Shown here: one piece after another, positions 24,272 through 29,911 of the stretch
Numbering within the stretch: the stretch's first letter is position 1
How the letters are laid out: every line of letters begins with the position of its first letter
Assembly (NCBI GenBank): GCA_050736615.1
Contig: JBOHWL010000175.1
Span: forward strand, 1-29,911
DNA length: 29,911 nt
Direction: 5' to 3'
Origin: JBOHWJ01 sp050736615
GTDB taxonomy: Bacteria > Desulfobacterota > Binatia > Binatales > Binataceae
The notes under the pieces: model-generated
Databases searched by the model: none
Told to the model about the DNA's origin: nothing
What the model saw: the letters and a program-made list of their open reading frames with translations, nothing else
Made by a program: the position numbers and the translations under genes

Positions 24272-25375
24272 TTAGCGTTCGAGCTCGCCATTAATGAATT
24301 TTTCGACGCGATCGCGCGCGATGTCGTCGGCAATCTGACGAGGCGGATGTTTCATCGTATACGCCGCGATCGAGTAGAGCGGACCGCCAATCCCGCGGTC
24401 CCGCGCCAGCTTCAGGCATCGAATCGCGTCAATCACAACACCGCCCGAATTGGGCGAATCCTGCACCGACATGCGGAGCTCGAGCTCGATTGGAATACCG
24501 GCGAAACCCTCACCTTCGATGCGCAGAAAACAGACTTTGTTATCGTTTTGCCACGGGACGTAGTCCGAAGGTCCAATGTGCACGTCGAGGTCGGGAAGCC
24601 GTTCCGGCAACACGCTTTGCACCGCCTCGGTCTTTGATTTGCGCTTGGAGCCCAGGCGTGAGCGGTCCAGCATGTTGAGAAAATCAGTATTGCCGCCGGT
24701 ATTGAGCTGATAGGTGTGGCGCAAGCGGATGCCGCGGTCGGCGAACAGCTTCATGATGGTGCGATGCAGAATGGTCGAGCCAAGTTGTGACTTGACATCG
24801 TCGCCGATCACCGGAATGCCCCGTTCGCTGAAAGCCGCCGCCCACTTCTCATTCGACACAATGAAGACCGGCATGCAGTTGACCAGGCTTACGCCGGTCT
24901 CCAGGCACGCGCGAGCGTAGCGTTCGACCGCCTGTTGACTGCCGACCGGCAGATAGCAGAGCATCACTTCCGCTCCGCTTTCACGCAAACGGGCTTCGAT
25001 ATTGACCGGCTTTTGCGTCGCCGCGACGAAAGTGCGTTCCTGTGGATAGGCGCTCATATGCTCGGCGATGCCGTCATGAATCTCGCCCATTTCCACCGCG
25101 ACGCCGTATCTGGGCAGATCGCGCCAAATCGTCACGGTGTTGTTCGGCGGCGCGAAACACGCGTCTTCCAGCGGCCGGCCGACTTTGCGCGCGTCGATAT
25201 CGAACGCGCAGGCGACCTCGATATCACCGGGCCGATAGCCGGCCAGATCATAGTGCATCAGCCCAACGGGCGCGCGGTGATCGCCGGCGGGCGCGTGCTT
25301 GTAGTACTCCAGACCCTGGAGAAGGGACGAAGCGCAGTTACCCACCCCAGCGATAGCTACCCGAATTTTCGACAT
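24272..25375 (-). CDS. ino1: Inositol-3-phosphate synthase (actinobacterial/archaeal type)
   Basis: This enzyme converts glucose-6-phosphate to inositol-3-phosphate with internal NAD+ cycling, the first step to inositol lipids or inositol-based thiols and osmolytes. The 367-aa protein starts with the NAD motif VAIAGVGNCASSLLQGLEYY. The catalytic-domain signatures are NCMPVFIVSNEKW, then IPVIGDDVKSQLGSTILHR, and LNTGGNTDFLNMLDRSRLGSK. DYVPWQNDNKVCF and SPNSGGVVIDAIRCLKLA follow. These match the short form of MIPS found in actinobacteria and some archaea. ATG 25375 has GAAGAAGG close upstream. The substrate links it to zwf, but the two genes are 18 kb apart. No inositol-phosphatase or PI synthase is next to it. 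Confidence 0.94.
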   Translation of the reverse strand: MSKIRVAIAGVGNCASSLLQGLEYYKHAPAGDHRAPVGLMHYDLAGYRPGDIEVACAFDIDARKVGRPLEDACFAPPNNTVTIWRDLPRYGVAVEMGEIHDGIAEHMSAYPQERTFVAATQKPVNIEARLRESGAEVMLCYLPVGSQQAVERYARACLETGVSLVNCMPVFIVSNEKWAAAFSERGIPVIGDDVKSQLGSTILHRTIMKLFADRGIRLRHTYQLNTGGNTDFLNMLDRSRLGSKRKSKTEAVQSVLPERLPDLDVHIGPSDYVPWQNDNKVCFLRIEGEGFAGIPIELELRMSVQDSPNSGGVVIDAIRCLKLARDRGIGGPLYSIAAYTMKHPPRQIADDIARDRVEKFINGELER

Positions 25376-25445
25376 TTCCTTCTTCAGCTCGCCTCAACAC
25401 CTCAGAAACGCCGCCCCGATCGCGGACGTGCATCGATCCATGCGG

Positions 25446-25480
25446 GATAATAATGAAACAGCAAACGTTATGTTATTATC
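25446..25480. promoter_or_regulatory. AT-rich dyad GATAATAA-N19-TTATTATC upstream of ino1
   Basis: A perfect 8-bp inverted repeat with a 19-bp spacer holds AACGTT at 25464-25469. It sits 71-105 bp upstream of the ino1 start in an AT-rich island within GC-rich DNA. It could include -10 elements or a repressor site for ino1. The downstream end of the LLM oxidoreductase gene is on the other side. Confidence 0.4.
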
Positions 25481-25609
25481 GGAGCGGTGAGGCAAAGTAA
25501 ATTGTTCGCTACGAGCGCCAGACAGCGTTCCGCCACGGAGGACAGCGGGATTTACGCCGGGTCGCGCTTATCTGACCGTCGTGTAAGCAACCGCTTCGAA
25601 ATTTAGCCT

Positions 25610-26680
25610 TTACATGCGCGCGATGATTTCGTTCGAGACTTCCTCGACATATTCGCGAAAGCCATCCATCGGCGGATTGAGAAAAATCTGGCTCAGCCCC
25701 GCTCGCCCCAACGCTCGCAGCCGTTCGATCACTTCCTCCCGTGTCGCCACCAGGGTCGTTGCGCGAATCGTGGCTGGCGTGATGAAGCGCTCTTCCGCCT
25801 CCGGCACGAACGTGCAATGACCGACATGCAAGCTTAAATATCGTTGCTCCGGAGTTCCGACCGAAGCAATATAGCGGGCGTACTCGTCGTAGACCGCGCG
25901 AGCGTCGTTGGGCAATGAACGGGGCTTGGCGTAGCCCGCCGCGAGTGCATGCAAATTAGTGATCACCCACGGCCCCACCATCCGTCGCACGCGCGGCGAG
26001 TCGAGATCTTCACCAGGTCTTAACACGCACAGATGGCTCAGCGAGACGCAGGGCAGACGCGCGTCAAGGGCGCGGCCGGCCGCACGCGCGCCTTCTTCAA
26101 CATGGCGAAAGACGACGGCCAGGCGTTCAGGAGTGAGCACGCCGGTGGTCATGATCCCGTCGCTGAATTCGCCTACTAGCGCAAGCGTCCTGGGGCCGTT
26201 GCCCGCGACGTAAAGCGGAATCGGATCGTCCAGGTTGATGAAACGGCGATCGCGATGAAGGTAACGGATCGTCCGCGTCAGTCCGTCCGCGTGATAAACC
26301 GCTTCGCCCGTTTTCAGCAGGTCATGAATGACGCGCACTTGTTCACGGAATTCCGCGAATTTGACCGGCGGCAGACCCATCACGCGCCGCCCCGTATGGC
26401 CAGTACCGAAACCGAGCAAGCAGCGTCCGGGCGCGATTTGATTGATCGTGGCGATAGAATGTACGGTCACCGGCGCAATCCGATTGCTGGCGACTGAAAT
26501 ACCGGTGCCCAGCTTGATTCGTTTGGTATTGGCCGCCGCCAACGCCATGCAGGCGTAAACGTCGCCCCAGATCATCTGCGAATCCGGAAACCAGGCGTGG
26601 CTGAAGCCGAGCTTCTCACACAAAACGGTATCGCTGAGCGCGCGCTCGGGTTTGGTGAAAATCAGGATGCCAAAATCCAT
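25610..26680 (-). CDS. LLM-class flavin/F420-dependent oxidoreductase
   Basis: A TIM-barrel enzyme of the luciferase-like family, 356 aa. The N-terminus is FGILIFTKPERAL, then KLGFSHAWFPDSQMIWGDVY, IKLGTGISVASNRIAPVTVH and LLGFGTGHTGRRVMG. PIPLYVAGNGPRTLALVGE and SDGIMTTGV follow, and the end region has REEVIERLRALGRAGLSQIF. Homologues with this pattern include F420-dependent dehydrogenases and methylenetetrahydromethanopterin reductase-like proteins. Whether it uses FMN or F420 cannot be told from the residues I see. I chose ATG 26680, with AAGGA 6 bases upstream, over the in-frame ATG 26695. It is divergent from the HTH-citrate synthase gene (about 100 bp between). Confidence 0.86.
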   Translation of the reverse strand: MDFGILIFTKPERALSDTVLCEKLGFSHAWFPDSQMIWGDVYACMALAAANTKRIKLGTGISVASNRIAPVTVHSIATINQIAPGRCLLGFGTGHTGRRVMGLPPVKFAEFREQVRVIHDLLKTGEAVYHADGLTRTIRYLHRDRRFINLDDPIPLYVAGNGPRTLALVGEFSDGIMTTGVLTPERLAVVFRHVEEGARAAGRALDARLPCVSLSHLCVLRPGEDLDSPRVRRMVGPWVITNLHALAAGYAKPRSLPNDARAVYDEYARYIASVGTPEQRYLSLHVGHCTFVPEAEERFITPATIRATTLVATREEVIERLRALGRAGLSQIFLNPPMDGFREYVEEVSNEIIARM

Positions 26681-26782
26681 CGAGAGTCCTTCCATCGCGC
26701 CTCGTTGCGGGCGGGCGCGTTCCGATTATCATAGCCAAGCTGGGCGGTTGGGTGCGAATCGCGAGCTGAAAAACCCAGGTTC

Positions 26783-28162
26783 ATGGTCTGCGCACTTGAC
26801 CTTCGGGCCGCCAGATGGCGTCATGGCGGCGTGGCCGCGCATCCCAGCACCGAGCCTCCGCAGATGCTGACGGCGGCGGAAGCCGCTGCTCAACTGGGCG
26901 TCAAGCTTGGCACCCTCTATGCCTACGTAAGCCGCGGCTGGCTCAAGAGTTATCGCCGTAAGGTCGGCCGCCAGGCTCTTTACCGGCGCGCGGATATCGA
27001 GGCTCTGCGCGGCGTGACCGCGCCGGAGCGCGGCCGGCGTGCTCGTGGCCTGCCCGACGCGTCGTCCTGGGTGACGGTGGCGCAACCAGCGAGCGCCGAT
27101 GCCGCCGCGCCCGGCGTGATCGTGGCGGAGTCGGCGGTCAGCTCGATTGTTGAAGGGCGCCTTGCTTATCGCGGCTACCCGATCGATGAATTGGTCGAAC
27201 GGGCCACCTTCGAAGAAGTCTGCCTGCTGCTATGGAACGGCGCGCGCCCCAGTCTCGAGGAGAGCCAATCACTGCGCGCCGATATAGCGAATGCGCGGAT
27301 GCCGGCCGCCGTCGCGGCCGCTCTGGCGGCGGTGGGCGCTCAACTTCCGCCCTTAATGCGGCTCACGGTGATGATGCCGAGTCTGGCCGCCATCGAACGC
27401 AAAGCGCCGCCGCGGGCGCGTGTCGAGCAGGCCCGGCTCATCGTCAGCATGTTGCCGCTGGCGCTGGCACGCGCGTCCGCTTCGGACTCAGACGAGCTTG
27501 CCAAGGCTCAGCCGGGCGGCGTCGCGATCAGCCTGTTCGCACGCGTTATGGGCACTTGCGCCGACTGGCAAGCGGTCGCGCTGGACCGGGTGCTGATAGC
27601 CTGCGCCGAGCATGAACTGAACGCCTCGACCTTCGCGGCGCGCGTCGTCGCGAGCACCGGTGCCGACTTGTACGCATCAGTGCTGGCGGCGCTGTGTTCG
27701 CTTTCCGGACCAATTCACGGCGGCGCCTGCGATCGCATTGAAGCCATGTTTGACCAGCTCGAACAGGGGGTCCGTCTGCCGGAATTGCTAGCTGGCTATG
27801 CCGAAAAACGGCTGCTTCCACCAGGCTTCGGCCATGCCATCTACCCGGCCGGCGATCCGCGTGCCGTACTACTTAAGGCGGTTGCGGGCTCGATCGCAAA
27901 ACGTAAGGGCAAACGACTGTTTGAAACCGCGCTCAAGGTTGAAGAGGCGGTCTGGAAACGCGAGCGGCTGCGCCCGAATCTCGATTTTTATCTCACGGTA
28001 TGCGTGCGCATGCTGGGTTTTCCATTGAGAATGCCCGCTGCGGTGTTCGCCTTGGGCCGGGCGAGCGGATGGATTGCGCATAGCCTGGAGCAGTACGCGG
28101 ATAATCGCTTGATCCGCCCTCGAATGCGCTATCGGGGCATGACGCTGCGCCATTGGATTTAA
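26783..28162 (+). CDS. Citrate synthase-family protein with N-terminal DNA-binding HTH domain
   Basis: The C-terminal part (from about residue 108) is a citrate synthase fold. Its likely catalytic triad is His312 in GPIHGGA, His351 in GFGHAIYPAGDPR and Asp401 in RPNLDFYLTV, with HELNAST at 277-283. Before it, residues 29-77 form an excisionase/MerR-like helix-turn-helix: LTAAEAAAQLGVKLGTLYAY, then SRGWLKSYRRKVGRQALYRR and ADIEALRG. Such HTH-citrate synthase proteins exist in other bacteria, but their role (regulator, enzyme or both) is not settled. The usual Arg after GFGH is missing (GFGHAIY), which may change substrate choice. The start is uncertain: ATG 26783 is used, while Met28 (ATG 26864) would start at the HTH. 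It is divergent from the LLM oxidoreductase. Confidence 0.86.
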   Translation: MVCALDLRAARWRHGGVAAHPSTEPPQMLTAAEAAAQLGVKLGTLYAYVSRGWLKSYRRKVGRQALYRRADIEALRGVTAPERGRRARGLPDASSWVTVAQPASADAAAPGVIVAESAVSSIVEGRLAYRGYPIDELVERATFEEVCLLLWNGARPSLEESQSLRADIANARMPAAVAAALAAVGAQLPPLMRLTVMMPSLAAIERKAPPRARVEQARLIVSMLPLALARASASDSDELAKAQPGGVAISLFARVMGTCADWQAVALDRVLIACAEHELNASTFAARVVASTGADLYASVLAALCSLSGPIHGGACDRIEAMFDQLEQGVRLPELLAGYAEKRLLPPGFGHAIYPAGDPRAVLLKAVAGSIAKRKGKRLFETALKVEEAVWKRERLRPNLDFYLTVCVRMLGFPLRMPAAVFALGRASGWIAHSLEQYADNRLIRPRMRYRGMTLRHWI

Positions 28163-28387
28163 TGTCCGGGCGGGAATGCGTTTGCAAACCTGCCGGCGGG
28201 AATGAGCATTTGATCGGCAGTTGTGGTTTGTACGAAGAATACGGGTTGCGGCAATTGTGTCTGCGAAGACGCGGAAACCGATTCGCCGATAGACTATTCA
28301 ACGCACTACTGATTGCATTAGCAAGTCACAATTACCGACGCATTGAAGCACGGCATCCCAGGCTATAGCCGATTGACGGAGATTGGT
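28163..28387. other. 225-bp intergenic region before the aldolase
   Basis: A short open frame here (28153-28368) is not protein-like. There is a 10-bp perfect palindrome GTTTGCAAAC at 28180-28189, and a 10-bp direct repeat GGCGGGAATG at 28169-28178 and 28195-28204 brackets it. This could be an operator of the aldolase gene, whose site GGAG is just before ATG 28388. Confidence 0.35.
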
Positions 28388-29180
28388 ATGCGAGTCAATA
28401 AATTGCGCGCGAAACTGAAGTCGGGCGAAGTCGTCCTGGGTACGCTGGTGTGGGGTACCCACGGACGTGGAGTAATGCATTCGTTGGCGATGGCCGGAAT
28501 GGATTTCGTGATGATCTGCATGGAGCATTCCGACTACACCCTCGAGACCGTGACGGAGATGGTCGCGCACGCTCACGCCGCGGAAATCACGCCGATCGTG
28601 CGCATCCCCGACCTTCAGTATGAATGGGTCACGCGGCTGCTCGACACTGGTTGCCAAAGCCTGATCCTGCCCCATGCGCGCGATGGGACTGAGGTACGCC
28701 GGTTCATCGAATTGGCTAAGTACCATCCCGAGGGCGGCCGTGGGATGGCGATATATCTGGGGCCGAGCACCAATTATGAAGACGTGGCGCCGGCGGATGC
28801 GATGGCACATGGCAACGCCAATACGCTTCTGGCCGTTTTGATCGAAACCAAGGAAGCCGTCGAGAAGCTCGACCAGATGCTGGTGCCGGGCATCGATCTG
28901 GTATTGGTCGGTCATCAGGACCTGGCGCAGAGCCTTGGGATCCCTGGCGATTACAGGCATGCATCCGCTGATACGGGCGGCGACCGATAAGGTTCGCCAA
29001 TTGTGCCGCGAGCGCGGTATTGCGCTGGCAGCCGCAGTCAACCAGCCGGACGATATGACGGCGGCGATCACAGGTGGCGCACAATTCCTGCTCTACGGAA
29101 CGGACCTGGTGCTGATACGACGCGAGGCCCAACGCGCCGCCGCCGCCCTCGCGACATTGCGAACAGACAAGCCTATGTAA
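28388..29180 (+). pseudogene. HpcH/HpaI aldolase family gene with a 4-bp frameshift
   Basis: The frame from ATG 28388 encodes 200 aa of an HpcH/HpaI class II aldolase (cleaves 2-keto-3-deoxy acids in aromatic or sugar-acid catabolism): MEHSDYT with His47, RIP at 72-74, the metal Glu153 in IETKEAV, and Asp178 in GHQDLAQSLG. After His191 it turns into ASADTGGDR and stops at 28990. The proper C-terminus continues in another frame to 29180: HPLIRAATDKVRQLC, GIALAAAVNQPDDM and FLLYGTDLVLIRREA. The switch point is GCATGCAT at 28957-28964. Removing one GCAT copy rejoins the frames as GDYRHPLIRAA and gives 262 aa, the normal family length. So it is a 4-bp tandem duplication, either a real recent mutation or a sequencing or assembly error. 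The ribosome site GGAG is 7 bases before ATG. Confidence 0.88.
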
Positions 29181-29244
29181 CGAAATTTGCAGGTACGCAA
29201 GCGAAATGCGTGGGCGATTTGCTGATCACTGCTAATTCCAAAAA

Positions 29245-29911
29245 CTATTGACTTCGATGCACGTGTTTCGCTTTTGTGCTGCCATTTTGCCGCGTGTTTT
29301 CGAGAAGCAGAGAAAGCTGTCCCATTCTAAGCCATTGCTTCCGCCGGTGGACCATCCGGTGGCAGTTTGAGCAGAGAAGTGCGATATCACTAATCTTCGT
29401 TTTTTGGCCGCGCTTAAGTTCCGAAACCGGCACGGTGTGGTGGCATTCGATATAATTCTTGCCCAGCTTTCCGTATTTTATCGCGAAGTCGAACCCGCAA
29501 GCTTTGCATGTCAGGCGCCCCTCCTGTTCCAATGCATTTTTCTTTGCCTGACTGACCAGCTTGGCGTTTCGTTCTCTCACCCGATGTGTCCGAAATGCGA
29601 GCTTGCCTTCCGGAAATTCGCTTTCGTCGTCGTCAGGAGGACCGTCGCCGGATCCACCAGCCGAGTTTTGCCCGCCAGCAGCTCCCAAGGCATGGCCGAG
29701 GCGCTTTAGCCATTTCTCTATGGCCTTACGCACCGGAGTTATTCCCGTCAGAAGTTGAAATGTGCCCGGCGCCGGGGGTGTGAAACGTATGTTCGGCCAG
29801 CGCTTAAGATCTTCTTCGTACCAGCCGAGGATCTGCACCGGGTAGCGGTAACGATACCAGTCCCATTGGCCGCGACGCCTGACATAATAACTTGAGCCGG
29901 TGACCTCGACC
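29245..29911 (-). CDS. HNH endonuclease domain protein (5' end beyond window)
   Basis: The zinc-linked HNH domain is clear: CKACGFDFAIKYGKLG, then ECHHTVPVSEL and SDIALLCSNCHRMVHRR, with two Cys pairs for zinc and the HH of the active site, as in McrA-like HNH nucleases. Before the domain is THRVRERNAKLVSQAKKNA, a segment that often precedes it. A Gly/Asp-rich linker separates this from an N-terminal part (PVRKAIEKWLKRLG and upstream). A GTG at 29838 is available, but the frame stays open to the window edge with protein-like sequence (SSYYVRRRGQWDWYRYRYP), so the start is likely outside. The target could be modified DNA or any nucleic acid; no partner restriction gene is visible. Confidence 0.85.
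   Translation of the reverse strand, partial: VEVTGSSYYVRRRGQWDWYRYRYPVQILGWYEEDLKRWPNIRFTPPAPGTFQLLTGITPVRKAIEKWLKRLGHALGAAGGQNSAGGSGDGPPDDDESEFPEGKLAFRTHRVRERNAKLVSQAKKNALEQEGRLTCKACGFDFAIKYGKLGKNYIECHHTVPVSELKRGQKTKISDIALLCSNCHRMVHRRKQWLRMGQLSLLLENTRQNGSTKAKHVHRSQ

Noticed and set aside
28298..29071. 257-aa minus-strand open frame across the aldolase
   Set aside because: Antisense shadow; it crosses the GCAT duplication but has no recognisable domain.
1..29911. CRISPR array, prophage or insertion sequence
   Set aside because: No regularly spaced direct repeats, no integrase, transposase or capsid-like frames were found.

Overview
The window is GC-rich, densely coded DNA from a Gram-negative bacterium. 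It has lipid A and LPS-core genes (lpxD, a waaF-like heptosyltransferase), lipoproteins with lipoboxes and signal-peptide proteins. The mix of acyl-CoA enzymes (SDR, 3-hydroxyacyl-CoA dehydrogenase, SCP-2-type thiolase), an LLM-class flavin/F420 oxidoreductase, an HTH-citrate synthase, an actinobacterial-type inositol-phosphate synthase and a Vgb-like propeller would fit an uncultured soil lineage such as Binatota, a deltaproteobacterial relative or Acidobacteria. That placement is inference with low confidence. I found no tRNA, rRNA, CRISPR array, transposase or phage gene.

Layout. 1-4 kb (+): a seven-bladed Vgb-like lipoprotein, an SDR, a DUF72 protein and a GST. 4-5 kb (-): a periplasmic cupin-like protein and a VanZ-like membrane protein. 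5.2-6.8 kb (+): zwf. 6.8-9.7 kb (-): a tight three-gene array of a cysteine-rich lipoprotein, a SAM methyltransferase and a DUF29 gene cut by an in-frame stop. 10-12.6 kb (+): 3-hydroxyacyl-CoA dehydrogenase and thiolase. 12.7-13.2 kb (-): a four-helix membrane protein. 13.5-16.2 kb (+): waaF-like, lpxD and a small Ser-rich protein. 16.2-19.6 kb (-): UDG family 4, NfeD with a protease domain, and a slipin. 19.7-20.6 kb (+): a zinc-dependent phospholipase C-like protein. 20.6-25.4 kb (-): coaBC, a palindromic intergenic repeat, a large GT-C-like membrane protein and ino1. 25.6-26.7 kb (-): LLM oxidoreductase, divergent from the HTH-citrate synthase (+). 28.4-29.2 kb (+): an HpcH/HpaI aldolase broken by a 4-bp tandem duplication. 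29.2 kb to the end (-): an HNH endonuclease running off the window.

How it works together. The genes are mostly housekeeping and central metabolism in short operons: pentose-phosphate entry (zwf), CoA synthesis (coaBC), fatty acyl-CoA oxidation (HACD-thiolase, probably the SDR), outer-membrane lipid A and core, inositol-phosphate synthesis and membrane quality control (NfeD-slipin). The points most worth attention are two genes broken by single small lesions (DUF29 nonsense; HpcH GCAT duplication), the unrecognised lipoprotein with about 32 cysteines in its array, the HTH-citrate synthase fusion, and several strong intergenic palindromes. I did not see a clearly new multi-gene system. The lipoprotein-methyltransferase-DUF29 array is the nearest candidate.
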